DNA of 64,000 bases from Actinomortierella ambigua (Eukaryota > Mortierellomycota > Mortierellomycetes > Mortierellales > Mortierellaceae): contig JAAAJB010000010.1 in NCBI GenBank assembly GCA_016098155.1, forward strand, positions 1,429-65,428, in the 5' to 3' direction. A program made the position numbers and the translations under genes. This document shows positions 1-12,162 of the stretch, in pieces. The notes beneath the pieces are model-generated. The model was not told the DNA's origin. It ran no database searches and was given only the letters and a program-made list of their open reading frames with translations. Every line of letters begins with the position of its first letter. Within the stretch, counting starts at the first letter, position 1.

Positions 1-1423
1 AAAAAAACAAGGAGGCGAGACATGCTCATTGGTTCGGAAAAGATGGCATTGCTCAACAGTGGACATGTCACACTGACCCACCGAGAGATTCTTTCTAATT
101 GTCAACAATTGTTAGAGTGACCCTGGGCTGCTTCGTGCTGAGTGCACTAGAGCTGTTGGGTGTCTTGGACGAAGTAGTTTCTGAGAAGGACCGCAAAGAC
201 TGGATTGAGTGGATCTATGCACAACAGCGAACAGGCTTCGTCCCAGCAACAACCGCGAATGGCAAGCGAACCCTTCCTCGTCCCATCATGCTCTCTCTCT
301 ATTATCCTACGTGGTACCCTGTTGAACTAAATCATTCGCGACTTTTTTTTTCATACTACTCTAGATCCCGTGGAGGGCATCTACGGGTTTGCAGGAGGAC
401 CATTCTCAGGACGGCCTTACTTTGGCGAGGGCGAAAAGGCAGTAGCAGCATGCGAGTACAACGTCTACGACAGCAGCCACCTGACGATGACCTATGTGGC
501 TATCATGACTCTGGTTCTTTTGGGCGACGATCTGTCGCGTGTCGACAAGGAGTCCATCCTACAATCGATGCGTCGGCTCCAGCTGCCGTCGGGCTGTTTT
601 GTGCCCTGTGTCACCGACTACCAGCCCGACATGCGCTTTGTCTTTTGTGCGGCGGCAGTCAGCCATGCGCTCAACGACTGGTCGGGCGTCGATCGCGAAG
701 CCATGTTGAGCTACATTCGTTCGTGCCAGGGCTATGATTTTGGTATCGCGCAATGCCCCCATCAAGAATCGCACGGCGGCTCAATGTTTTGCGCCATTGC
801 AGCGCTCGGTTTGTTGGGAGGGGAGGCTCTTCATGATCAAAAGACGATCTTGGAGCAACAGCAACAGCAGCAGCAGCTTGGCCTTGATCAGGCCCCACTA
901 GAGGCCCAGCTGTCAAGGGTCGGACTGTTGGACAAGGAGGCGACGATCAAGTGGGCGTTGATGCGACAGACGACAGGGTTCCAGGGACGGGTCAACAAGC
1001 CGACGGATACGTGCTACTCGTTCTGGATTGGTGCGTCGCTGAAGACTCTTGGCGCTTTCGAACACGTCGACTATGATCTGAACCGCGGATTCCTCTTTGA
1101 GACGCAGCATCCGGCATTCGGCGGATTCGGCAAATGGGTCGATACTTATCCAGGCAAGTTTTTACGGGTGGAGCATAGTCTTCTACGCAGCGCAGAGAAA
1201 GGTTGTGGATGTTGTGACAATAGCTCGTACTGATATTTTCTCTCTCCCTCTCTCGTCTTTCTTCTTTCTGTTTCTTGTAGATGTGATGCACTCGTACATG
1301 GGTGTGGCTGCGATGGCATTGATGGGCGAGCCGGGTCTGCAACCTTTGGACCCACTTCTCAACATCTCTTGCCGAACACGCGAGCGCTTGGAACGGGAGA
1401 CTGTCTTCTGGAAGAAGGAGTAG
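1..1423 (+). CDS. CDC43: Geranylgeranyltransferase type I beta subunit (5' partial)
   Basis: Catalytic beta subunit of protein geranylgeranyltransferase I, which attaches geranylgeranyl to CaaX proteins such as Rho GTPases. Readable exons are about 116-261, 365-1153 and 1281-1423, giving roughly 359 residues against about 377 in the human enzyme; only the N-terminus is missing. The conserved segment NKPTDTCYSFW carries the expected zinc-ligand Asp and Cys, and DVMHSYMG carries the ligand His. The C-terminal LNISCRTRERL matches the family's ending. Phase and conservation require the last intron (1154-1280) to start with GCAAGT, and the intron at 262-364 also fits best with a GC donor. Bases 1-115 hold no recognisable coding sequence and look like intron ending at TTAG (115). 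GGTase-I was preferred over the farnesyl or Rab enzymes because of the LGDDLSRVDKE and NKPTDTCYSF segments. Confidence 0.88.
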
Positions 1424-1735
1424 GAGTAAGAGTAAAGAAGAGTGTCATATAGCTTGTCATTTTGTTAGCGACCGCCAATATACCTTCGTTGTGAGAAAGC
1501 ACGAGTCATTTGATTATTGACCTAAAAAAACAGACATGACAAATCCAATGGGAGAGGACATGGATCTGCGCCCAAAAAGGGAAGGCTCTCCGCACTGATC
1601 CGCCGAATACTTTAAAAGTTTAAAGAAAGAGAAAGAACCTCATTCACGCCCCCTTCCTTCATTGCTCATTCTCCATTTCACACATTACTCTTTCCACCCC
1701 TTCTCTTTAAGCCTACTACTGCAACCTCACTAAAA
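1424..1735 (+). promoter_or_regulatory. Intergenic region and nitronate monooxygenase promoter
   Basis: This 312-bp gap holds the 3' UTR of the prenyltransferase gene and the promoter of the next. An A/T-rich TATA-like stretch (TACTTTAAAAGTTTAAAG) lies at about 1608-1625. A C/T-rich tract from about 1645 to 1725 runs up to the start codon, as is common before fungal genes. No other element is recognised. Confidence 0.4.
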
Positions 1736-2863
1736 ATGGCAACCACAAAGAATCGCCTGTTGAGCCTCTTTTCGCACCTAAAGTCTGCCAAGGACGGCTC
1801 GGCTGTGATCAAGAAGCCCATCATCTCCGCTCCTATGAATGGCTGGGCAAGCCCTGCGCTGGTGACAGCGGTCGCGCAGGCTGGAGGGCTGGGTCTGTTC
1901 CCGGTCGGCTACTTTACCGATGCGTCCAAGATTGTGCGTGAGGTCGCGGGGACGGTGGCGAAGCTCGACCAGGCACTTGTGGAGAACAACGAGCTCTCGC
2001 CGATCGGAGTCGGGTTCATTACCTTTTGGCTCGAGCGCCAAGGGGTCGATGTCCTTCGGGGACTTCTCGACCGCGAGGGCCAGAGCGATCGTACATTCAA
2101 ACCTCCAGCGGCGGTGTGGTTCTCGTTTGGCGATTATCGACCGTACCTGCGTTGGGTCCGTGAGCATGCTCATCCACAGACGCGTGTGATTGTGCAGGTG
2201 TCGACCGTGCAACAGGCAGTTGATGCACAAAATGATGGCGTCGACGCTGTGGTGCTGCAGGGCACCGAGGCCGGCGGCCATGGCGCCCAGTTTGTGTCTC
2301 CGCTAATGACGCTCCTGCCAGAGGCGGTCGACGCCATGACAGAGGGTGGTCGGCTGGAAGAACCCAAGATCCCCGTTATTGCTGCAGGAGGCATTGCCAC
2401 ATCGGCTCAGTACAAGGCGGCTATCTCAATGGGTGCCTCGGGCGCGGTGCTCGGTACGGCGTTTATGGTCTGCCAAGAAGCAGGGGGCCCTCAACAGGCC
2501 AAGGATATTCTGATCAAATCGCGAGATGGCGGGTTGAGCACAGTGCGGACGCGAGTCTTTGATGACCTGCGAGAGTTTGCATGGCCGACTGGGTATGATG
2601 GCCGTGCGGTGCGCAATGCTGTGACGGACCGCGAGGAGCAGGAGCAACAGCAGGGCAAATACTATCGTGGACAGGACTACCATCCTAACCCGTTCCGCCT
2701 GCTGAAGCCAGACTTGGCCTCGGGCACAAAGCAGGATTGGGAAAGGGCTAACAAGGAACAGGATTACACCTTGCTCCCGCTCTTCTGTGGTACAGGGGTT
2801 GGCTTGCTGAACAAGGCAAACATGACCGCTGCAGAGATGATCCACCACATTATTCGTTCCTGA
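1736..2863 (+). CDS. Nitronate monooxygenase (2-nitropropane dioxygenase family)
   Basis: An intronless 375-residue FMN enzyme that oxidises alkyl nitronates to carbonyl compounds and nitrite, a detoxification role against nitronates such as propionate 3-nitronate. It is a TIM-barrel protein. The N-terminal PIISAPMNGWASP (28-40) is the first barrel strand and flavin contact. GTEAGGHG (176-183) contains the family's active-site His region. AAGGIATSAQYKAAISMGAS (216-235) followed by VLGTAF is the FMN phosphate-binding end. No signal peptide is seen, so it is probably cytosolic. The start follows a C/T-rich leader (CTAAAAATGG). It stands alone between a prenyltransferase and SEC10 with no pathway link. 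The family is certain; the substrate is inferred from the family. Confidence 0.93.
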   Translation: MATTKNRLLSLFSHLKSAKDGSAVIKKPIISAPMNGWASPALVTAVAQAGGLGLFPVGYFTDASKIVREVAGTVAKLDQALVENNELSPIGVGFITFWLERQGVDVLRGLLDREGQSDRTFKPPAAVWFSFGDYRPYLRWVREHAHPQTRVIVQVSTVQQAVDAQNDGVDAVVLQGTEAGGHGAQFVSPLMTLLPEAVDAMTEGGRLEEPKIPVIAAGGIATSAQYKAAISMGASGAVLGTAFMVCQEAGGPQQAKDILIKSRDGGLSTVRTRVFDDLREFAWPTGYDGRAVRNAVTDREEQEQQQGKYYRGQDYHPNPFRLLKPDLASGTKQDWERANKEQDYTLLPLFCGTGVGLLNKANMTAAEMIHHIIRS

Positions 2864-2983
2864 GAATTTCCAATAAATGTTCCTGCCTGTGGTCGTACCT
2901 CGTCCTTGTGGACTGCTTTCTCAAACACATGCAGCTCATCTACCAGCATCTCTGCAAGGCATCATCACTCCGTTACACTCTCC

Positions 2984-5900
2984 ATGTCAAAACCTACACC
3001 TCGCGTTCCGCGAGTCTACGAGCTCGATGACGAGCTCAAAGCCATCCTCAAGATTGCCTCTTTCAAGGTGTGCATCCTTCTCGCCTTCTCCATTCAACCT
3101 TTGAGGTTTAACACCGCACCACACCACGAAACGACTTTTTGCTAAACGCCTGTCATCTTTACGTCGCTCCCTCAAAACAGGGCTCGTTTAGTTCCAAGGC
3201 GTTCATCGAAAAGTTATCGAACGGCATTATCCAGACACGTATCCGTGAAAACTCCAACACATTCGACCCAAAGCCTTTTATTCGCACGTTTGAGAGCTCT
3301 CTGGAGGAGCTCGACAAGTTGTCAAATGGCATGCAAAAAATGATTACCGATCTCGAGCGACAGACCCAGAAAGAGGAAATTGCGTTCAAGAAGCAGGTCA
3401 AGGAACTTGGTGTATCATTCGAGGTAAGCGCTGGTCTCCCTCTTTTAATCGTTGTATCGTCCACATGTCCTGCTAGCGGGAGATACTTACCATGCTCCCT
3501 TTTAAACTTCGCTCCTTCACTAAATCAAATGATAGGACGTCCAATCTACACTAGAGAGTCTGGATAACCGGATCAGCGAAGTTGGAGGCACAGCTGTCAG
3601 GATAGGAGAAAAACTGGAAACGGCGGATAAACAACGGGCAAGGGCAGTACTATCAAAGAAACTCATGGAGTACTTTATGCAATTCAATGAAGGCCGGTGC
3701 CCAGCATTAGAATCTCTCATGACCGAGAAGGGACTCGAGGGCCAGGTGGAGGTAATTTCGGGACCATTCAAGTACAAAACAGACAAAGAAACGAAAACGC
3801 TCGTTCAAGGGCTAATATGGTCATCTTCCCCCACCCCACCCCAATCTTAGGCTGCTCGTATTTTGAGACAGTTGGCTGTTCTGGCAAAAGAGGTCGACCT
3901 TCCAGACACACAGGAAGCCCGCCGAGGGATCGAGAAGTTTCGAGAAGAATTCGAGACTGAAATGTTGGCCTCCTTCGACAAGGCTTATCGACATGCCGAT
4001 CCCAAAGTCATGGCTGTAAGTAGGCTCGCACACTGATGTACTTGCTTCTTTAAGGATCCATTCTGAGGCCTAACATGAGACTTTGCATCCTAAAAAAAAA
4101 AAAAAAAAAAAAAAACAGCACTGTGCGCGAGCATTACTGGAGTTCAATGGGGGACGTTCATGCGTCCAGATCTACGTCAACCAGCACGAGTTCTTCATGT
4201 CGCACGCAAAGATTAGCGAATCTGCACACCTTGAAGGGCCTGATCAGTAAGTCATGGACACTATTTTTTTTTCCCCTACACTATACTTGCCTTCATGAAA
4301 CTTTGATATTCACTCCATACATTTTCGTCCGCTCCTCTTTTTTCTTATTAGAGAGAAATTGGCCGACCCTGAAGCACCTATACCCCCAGTTGATGCAGTT
4401 CTTGTCAAGCTGTACGACGACATTCGCAAGACAGTCATTGATGAGGCAGATATTATATCCATGGTGTTCCCGAACCCTGCTGCAGTCTTCCAAGTTTTTG
4501 TGCAGCGCATCTTTGGGCAGACGGTAGAGTTATGCGGGAACATTTTTATTAATGCTTTCTATCACTCAATTCCTACCGAGACATCGAATACTAAATCTTG
4601 GAAAACAAACCCCGCTCCGCCTGTGACTATAGATTCAATCGTTCATCGAGATGCAGTTGGAGCGGGCTCAAGAAAAGTCATCCCTAGCCTATCTCAGGAC
4701 ACTGTCCTCCATCCACGAGGCGACCGTTGCGTTGGTCAAGGATCTGAAGAAGTGCGAAGACGCATTCAAGACTAGCGGCACTAGCTCCGCGGTCAAGGGA
4801 TCTAACATGTCTGGTGCAACACAACCACTGTCGCAAACACTAGACCGCTGTCTGGAGGATCTTTTTGTTCCTTACTTGGAAGGCGATCGCTACATGAAGA
4901 AGGAACTCCAGTCCCTCTGTGAGATCTATGACAATATGCTCGCCAAGTTCACTGCATATCAAGTATGTTCTCTATATGAATTTCCCCTCTCCTCTCACCC
5001 AATGATGGGATTGAGTTCGACAGCTGGCACATTTTTTCTCACCCGCTTGGTTTCTTTCTTTCTTTCACAATGAACATTAGCTTCAACGACGAGGTGGCAA
5101 CAAATTCAGGGCAATTATCACACGTACAATCAACCAGATCATGGATTCTTCCAAGGGCAGCCAGCCTGTTGAGCAAGAGAACTTTGCCACTGTCAAAAAC
5201 CCTGAAAAGTATCAAAATATGCAAGTTTCGGACGATGATGGCGCACTCTCGGTCGATCTCGTCGTCAAGATGCTCAAGATTCATGCCGAGGGCGTTGTCC
5301 GTGGCGTCGTTTTGCTACCGGTCGCTGGACGACCCAAGAATACAGGCACGCTGTTCCAGCTGCTGACCGACTATATCGGCATGCGATACGTCGATGCCGC
5401 TCTTGACTCGTAAGGGCAAATCCGGTTTTCTCTTTTTTTCTTTCTTTCTTTTATTGCTGTCGTCTGCGTTGCGATTTAGTTTTCGTGCCAAAAAAAATAG
5501 TACGTGTTGGCTAACAAATTCACCATACACATTTTTGTTTTTGTCTCCTATAGCGCGCTGGAGGACCTGACGGCAATGGACTCGCGCACCCCACCAGATC
5601 TGAAGACCATGAAGCGTGTCAAACTGGTGAACGGAATTATTCATCTCATCCAGATGCACTTCCAAACCACAATTGTATGTTTCTCGCCCCCTTCATTACC
5701 CCCGCTCCACTTTCTTAACATACATGTCTAATTTTTTTTCTTTTCGGCGGTCGTGTGCATCGTATGACTCCTTCTACTCAAAAACTCACACCATCACCCA
5801 TGTCTTTTTTTTTTGAATAATTTAGCTTCCGCTGACAGTGCCTTCACCCCAGGTGTACCGTGAAACGGTGCTTCAAAAGAACAAACTGATGCAGAGTGTA

Positions 5901-6575
5901 GAGTCCAAGGCCAACTCGACGATCCAAAAGATCATCGACGTGGTCCTCGGATGGTTGGAGACCTGTTTGTCGCGACAGCGACGAACCGACTTCCGGCCCA
6001 AGGACGAAGAAGTGGATCTGACGGCTCTGGCGACGCGGCCGTGCATCGACTGCTGCGAGTTCCTGCGACGGATGTACGAGACGGTGAAGAAGTGTTTGGA
6101 TGGCAAGAACATTGAGATGTTTTGTACGGAGGTCGGCGTAGCGTTCCACGGGATGTTGTTGGAGCACTTTAAGAAGTTTTCGATCAGCCCGATGGGAGGA
6201 CTGATGGTGACAAAGGATATGGTCAAGTATTTGGAGACGGTCAAGGCCTGGAACATCCCGATTTTGGAGGAGCGGTTTGAGATGTTGCGCCAGCTGGGTA
6301 ATCTGTTTTTGGTTACGCCAGAAATGTTGCCAACAGTCTTGAGAGATGGGTACCTGGCCAAGATTGAGTCGAGGGCCCTGTACCCGTACCTACAGCTGCG
6401 GGTCGATTTCAAGTCGTCCAAGATCGAACAGCTGTTTGAGAGTCTGCAACAACATCAGCAACAGCGCCAACAGCAACAGAGCCAACAGCAACAGCAACAA
6501 CTGCGCCAGCAGGAAAGGGTCGCCTCGATTTTTGAAGGATATGGTGCTAGTCGAATGTACGTTGGCACTCGTTAG
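2984..6575 (+). CDS. SEC10: Exocyst complex subunit Sec10 (EXOC5)
   Basis: Subunit of the octameric exocyst that tethers secretory vesicles to the plasma membrane at sites of growth, such as the hyphal tip. Exons: 2984-3067, 3181-3423, 3536-3751, 3851-4015, 4119-4246, 4352-4523, 4633-4962, 5081-5409, 5554-5674, 5826-6575. All phases agree and give 845 residues, close to the family size. The protein is almost all helical, with a coiled-coil region in the first 150 residues (SFSSKAFIEKLSNGIIQTR, then EELDKLSNGMQKMITDLERQ). A Gln-rich stretch encoded around 6448-6510 lies near the C-terminus. The intron at 4016-4118 has a run of 24 A's directly before its CAG acceptor. The gene begins only 120 bp after the preceding stop and ends 145 bp from the convergent transporter gene. 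No other Sec10 copy is seen. Confidence 0.9.
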
Positions 6576-6719
6576 CACTCGTTAGCTTCTTTTTTTTGTC
6601 TCATTGCAACACACATAGTAGTTTTAGGCCCCACTGGACAATAGTATCTCTGAGAGTATTTTGCAATGGGCTGTGAGGACGTTGGTATTAGAGGTTTATA
6701 ACATACACATATGGAGAAA

Positions 6720-9174
6720 CTAGTGTTTCGAGAATCCCTTGATCGTCTCGAAAAGAGTGTAGACCATTACAATCAATCCAAAGAGGATCAGAGAAACATC
6801 GGCCACCTTTTGCCACAGCGCCTTGGAAAGGCCTGATTTCAAATGGAAAAGTGGAGGGAAGATGAAGAGCAAAGGGGAGCACGCAAGACTGCCGACAAAG
6901 CTGATGAAGATATCGAGCTGGTTGTAGCCGGCATAAGCGACGAGGGCGACGGCAACATCAATCACGATGCGGATCACGTTACCCTTCATCCATTGGGTCT
7001 TGGACAAGCGGCCACCGCTCTCGCCCGTAGTGTTGAGGATGAGGTTCTCAACGATACGGATGCAAGGGAACAGCATGAGCGGCGTTGTCAAGAACACGGC
7101 AATGATGTACAGCAGCTGGATGGCGTTCTTGCCGGCCTTCTCGCCAGAGGTCGACGAAGGCAAGTTGTCGAGGACGATTGTCTGAGAGTTGTAGCCGTAG
7201 GCGGCATAACCAAGACAACCAAAGCTGACGAGGAGGGCACAAACAATGGACAGGACGATCGTCAGGGCACGAGGGAAGTGCTTGGGTTCGGCCATGCTAC
7301 TGCAGATCGGAATAACCATACCAATGCCCTCATAGGAGAAGACGGCGGTACCGATGAAGAGACCAAAGTTGTCCTTGTTGAACAATTGAATTTCGGTCTG
7401 AGAGCCGCCGTTCACGACGAGAGACTTGACGTCGTAGACGTAGATGTAGATCAGACCAACAACGATGCAAAGATCGGCGATGACGGTACTGAAGCCCAGC
7501 TTGCCAATGTTACGAACCAGCGTAAACGGGACTAGGATGGCAAAGAAGATGGCGATCCACACCACCTTGTCTAGACTGGCGCCACCCAAGCTATTGACGA
7601 CAATGGCAAACTGCTGTGCGAAGAAAATACAATAGCCGCTATTTTATCAAGTGTGTTTCCCAAAGTTTTGGTTTGTTAGTGTCAAATAGTAAAGGAAGGT
7701 ACCGCGGAATGGACCATCAAAAATTTTTGTTTGAAAGGAACAACTTACCAGCAGAAGCCAAATTGGGAGATAGCGATAAAGAACATAATGGTCCATCGCA
7801 TGTACCTGCCATAAAAGTGGCCACCAATCTCACCATACGAGCCCGGGAAAATCTCTCTGCACTTGACCAGTAACAGGAAAGAGTGCAAGCAAAGAGCAGC
7901 GATCAACGTCATAAACAGAGCTGAGAAGAGGATGCCTCCGTTCATAAAGGCGTTGGGCAAGAACAGGATACCGCTGGCAATAAAACTAGTATGGGGGGAG
8001 GGTGTTCGCGATCCGAAATCCAAAAGAATTTGTAGAAAAAGAATACATATAGGGTTAGGATTACCACGCTAAAAAAAATATGAGCTTTGGAACACAAAAA
8101 CACGCGCTATACGTCTTATGGAAAGAGGTACAGGTACATCATTCCTCCTCCCTCCCAATCTCCTCTCTCTTTCTCTATCTCTATCTCTCCGGATGGAAAA
8201 TCGACTTACGTTTTGAACAACATGGCCACAGCCTTGCCAAAGCCAATCTTCTCTTCGGGTTCCTCGATCACAACCTCATCTGATTCGACTCTGTCAACCT
8301 CGGTGAGGTAGCGCATGCTGGTGAGCGATCCCGCGACCGACTTGCGCTTCTCTGGATCACGAGGCACAACGATACTCCTCCGGGGCACCGAGTGGAAGTT
8401 CTCGCCCGCAAAGTGGTCGTACTCGTACATGCTAAACATGCCCAGGAACTGAATGAAGTTCTTGCTGTGGATCTTGGCATCCGTGCCCCGTGCCACCGCA
8501 TCCTGCTGGACGAAATGACGACGGAACCCGCCCGGCGTCTTGATATCGGCTGCCATCATGTCGGCGCTACTGCGTCGTGGCGCATGGTATGTGTTTGATC
8601 GTGGGCCTAGCTGCCGACGGGCCTCCTTGGCATGCCATTTGTAGACGTCGTGTGTGTCCGCGCCTCCCTGGAGCTGAAAGTGTGAAGGCTCGTCTAGAAC
8701 AGGGGACCCATTGGCCGTGGCGCCAGTAATCTCGGTGGCCTTGATGGCCTCGATTTGCATGGGCGACAAAGGCAGTTGATCGACCGGCTTGCTATCAAGC
8801 GCTGTCGTAGACGTCGGCGTGGTGGCTGTCAGATCTGAGGGTGAGGTGGGTGTGTTCAAAGAGTCTGAAGATCCAGAAAGGGTCGGTGTGATGGCCAAGT
8901 GCTCGCCGACAATCCAGTGGAGATTTTCTGGCATAGGAATTGCTGTTGTGATCGCTGCGAGCTCAGGTACAGGTTTGTCCTGCAACCTCTTGGTGCTCTT
9001 GGCTCGAGTGATAAAGGCTTCGGCTTCAGTGGCTGTGGAGTCGACGACGCTGCTATTAGCAGCTGTGCTTGAGCCTAGTGTTGCAGGGCTGGCCTGCTCC
9101 GTGGCTGATGACGGCAGGCTGCTGGTTGACACTACCAGCGTTGGCTGGCTCGGTGGAGATGGTGGATTATTCAT
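6720..9174 (-). CDS. AVT3/AVT4-like vacuolar amino acid transporter
   Basis: A member of the amino acid/auxin permease family. Avt3 and Avt4 of yeast export neutral amino acids from the vacuole. Exons on the minus strand: 9174-8210, 7985-7749, 7638-6720, giving 706 residues. About 320 hydrophilic, Ser/Thr/Pro-rich residues come first, as in Avt3-type proteins. The membrane domain starts at TFIASGILFLPNAFMNGGIL and has about eleven hydrophobic segments, including FSYEGIGMVIPI, typical of the family. The third-exon acceptor at 7640-7639 was chosen because only it keeps the frame from FGFC into GYCIFFAQQF. An in-frame ATG 75 bp upstream (9249) is possible, but 9174 (MNNPPSPP) is preferred. The vacuolar location is inferred from family membership. 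Confidence 0.87.
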
Positions 9175-10071
9175 TGCAAATGTGTATGTATGTATGTGTG
9201 ATTTTTTACTGAGGAGACAAGACGAGGGGAGACAAGAGGAAGGATCCAAGTGTTGAAGTTAAGAAGGAAGGAAAGGAAAAGAGGGCAATGAAAGCGAGGT
9301 AAGAAGGATCGTGGCAATGAAGAAGAAACACTGCCGCTGGGTGAAACAAAACCTGGCCTTTTTAAACAAATCACTAGTCCTGTTCTCCAGAACAGGTCCA
9401 CGGGGGAGTTGGCTAGTCCTACGACAAGGGTTTTTAATTTTCAAGTCCGAACTCAAAGGAGAGGAGACCATGTTTTTTTGGTTTTTGATTTTACTTGCTG
9501 ACGATTTGTAGCGAGAGAGCTGTGTGAACCTGCTATTACGTTGGATACCAAAATGTGTTGTGGGGTGGGTTGACGCCACATCGATGCGTGAACACGATAA
9601 CTGTATTTCTCGAGAGTATGTGTGCAATTCTGTGTTGGCCAGCATCAACATCATCATAAGCGCCTCCCTCCCCTTACACAAGGTCTGCTGCCAACGAAAC
9701 TCCCCTCCCCCTCCCCCAATTAAAAACCGCCCATGTATTGGGTGAAGGAAGAAACCATGGAAGGGGGAAAGCTCAGCTCTGGATTTCCAGAGACGACAGG
9801 TCGAGTGCCCCCGAGTCGTTTGGTTGTTGCTGTGCTAACACCGTCAAGGACACGATGCCTTGCTGTGAGGTCCCAGAGCAGGAGAAATAAAACATTGCGA
9901 TTTATGGTACTACAACTGTACGTTGGGAAGAAACTTAAGACTTGGGCGGAGAGCAGCTCGAGCCTATGATGTCATATAGCTTCCATTTTGGGCACACAAT
10001 CGAAACCCGCTCAAACCTCCCCCGGTCAGGGGACATGAGGCAGAGAGTGACAGGACCGTTCCCCTCCACAG
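9175..10071. other. Intergenic region upstream of the AVT3-like gene
   Basis: About 900 bp between two minus-strand genes. It should contain the transporter promoter and the 3' UTR of the methyltransferase gene. On the minus strand the part nearest the transporter is C/T-rich (about 9180-9330). A short C-rich run is at about 9703-9718. No gene, repeat or RNA was recognised. Confidence 0.5.
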
Positions 10072-11612
10072 TTACCACTGCTGGCTTCGGGCGGCCAGCG
10101 TGGCACCAGGCCTTCGGAAAACGACAATGTTCATGCCTTCAAAGGATAAAAACTCCGTTTCAGCTTGAATTGCCTCGCGGCGCGTCTTTTGCACCAGGTA
10201 TTCAACAAACTCGACAGTGGTATTGACGCTACGACCATCCAAGAGCCGCCGGTGCGGGTTGTCGACGGCAAAAACGCAGCAAGGGACAACAGCAAACGGT
10301 TTGCCATGCTTGAGAGCCATATCGACGATTGGCTCGGTCGCTTGATCTGGATGCATGCCGAGGATGATCGAAGCACCTTTGAGCAGATCGCCGTGGTCCA
10401 CTGCAAATTGGTCATCCAGCATGGTAGCCAGATGTGGAACGACAAACGACTCCTTCTCTTTCTTCTTTGTAGCCCTTTTTTCGGCCTTTGTAATTTCCAG
10501 GTGGCATGCTTCACCGGTTCGACCCTGCTCTTTGTCTCGCCTGTAGAACTGGCCATCGCCACCAGCCTCCATGTCAATTCGTCGGCGAATAACATCCATG
10601 AGCTGCTTCCTGCGGTAGGGCTTGTCAGGTCGAACATTTGGCTCAACTAGCGTCGATGTTACACCAAACATGTGCCTGAGGAAGAGTGATATTTCGCCGC
10701 GCCCCCCTGCAACGTCGAGTACGCCCGTTCCTGTGTTTAGAAAGTCCTTGCCAAACGTCTCGACGAGCCATCGACAAAACAGGAATGCACGACCCGAATG
10801 AGGGGTTTTAGACGATGAAGCGTGGGGATCGTCTGCGTTCTTGGCTCGGGCTCGTTTCAATTGAAGGCGCTAGTGGGAAACACGTGGGAAATTGTGGTTC
10901 GTATTAGGTCGGCTTTAGTGCAGGCGGGAAGCAGTTTGGTTGTCCCCTCAATCGGTAGTCATTCCCCACTTACTTCTTGGACCCAGCGCTCTCTTTCATA
11001 AACAAGATCTTCACCAGTGGGGTGCGACAGCATGCAATTCTTGTTGGGACAACGTTGAGAGTTGATCCAAAACTTACAGAGGCCTTGCCAGCTATCGCTA
11101 GCCTTGATCTCTGAAGGCCTACTCCTGTCTTCGACCTCTGATGCGGGGCTCGGATTCGGCGGGCCAGACGAAGAATCGTCCATCTCCATTCCGATGGCAG
11201 GCTCAGACGCAAACGACTGGTCGCCATGCCATGCCTCAACGACGGTAAAGTCTGTTGCCTGAAAGACTGGATAGGACCTTGCATCTCGCTCGGCCTTTGA
11301 GGCAAGGAACGGCGCAAGTTCGATCCAGTCACCACGTCTAACGCGTTTCCATAGCTTGGCGAGCTCGACATCTGTGAGGGTTGTTTTTGTGCTACCGCTA
11401 TTACCATATCCTGCCAAACGTTCTATGACGGCAGCAGACGGAGGGTCTTCGCGCAGTTCGTCGTCGTCGGACCGGAAGAGAATTTGGTATTTTCTCGACT
11501 CATCCAGACGCAAATCGATGAAAAATAGGCGCTTGTAGCACTTGCGTGCATGAACAATCTGCCCGCGCATGTGCCTGCCTTGCTGTGCTTCCTCGACCTG
11601 TGATGACTCCAT
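10072..11612 (-). CDS. OB-fold / CCCH zinc finger / methyltransferase-like protein
   Basis: Two exons on the minus strand, 11612-10974 and 10869-10072, join in phase and give 478 residues. Residues 12-34 (RGQIVHARKCYKRLFFIDL region) look like the OB-fold nucleic-acid-binding start of class II tRNA synthetases. A CCCH finger (C-x8-C-x4-C-x3-H, about 179-197, within FWINSQRCPNKNCMLSH) follows. The second exon encodes a Rossmann methyltransferase-like domain with motif I VLDVAGGRGEIS (263-274) and an acidic strand TLVEPN. It resembles the broad Methyltransf_32-type group; the downstream VVPCCVF motif also fits. Two RNA-binding modules beside a methyltransferase suggest an RNA substrate, which is inference. 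It shares a 550-bp divergent promoter region with the next gene. No gene name can be given. Confidence 0.78.
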
Positions 11613-12162
11613 CGCAGGGATGAAACCGCCCGAGAGAAACAGCAAGAGGGAAGAGGAGGTACACAAAAAAGGGGATTTGTCCTTCTGTTTGGACTCGTCT
11701 CCTCTCAACGGACTGAGCAGTCACAAAACTTTTAAAAAAAGCCCAACCGAACAAGAAGCATGAAATCCAAATGAGGCTATGGACAGAACAGCACACCAAG
11801 CCTAGCCTCTCTCTCTCTACCTACTACCCTCCACAGCATCACCCAAAAACAACCCCGCCACGCTTTCTTGAGGACACAGGTAAAAAGACTAATCATTGGC
11901 CTAGAGGAGGGTAAGGTAGCGTAGTCGCATCCTTGCCCTTCCCATATGTTAAGAGTGTGGAACATGATATAGTGTTGGCATTCCAAATTTGTCTTGTGTG
12001 TGAAAACAACCTTCTCTAATGAAAAAGTGATAAAAGTCATTTGTTCCCACCGAAAATTCACTTGAAATCTAACCTCCCATCTTTCTGTCTCCCCCACCTC
12101 GTACAACAAACATTTTTCCACCCAACACTCCCTTGTCACAAGACACGCTACAGCACTATTCC
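11613..12162. promoter_or_regulatory. Divergent promoter region
   Basis: This 550-bp interval separates two divergent start codons (11612 on minus, 12163 on plus). The side next to the plus-strand start (12060-12160) is C/T-rich. A CT-rich run sits at about 11805-11820. No specific factor site can be named. Confidence 0.4.

Noticed and set aside
6843..7535. 230-codon plus-strand open frame
   Set aside because: It is the antisense shadow of the AVT3-like transporter's last exon, which has clear membrane segments and family motifs.
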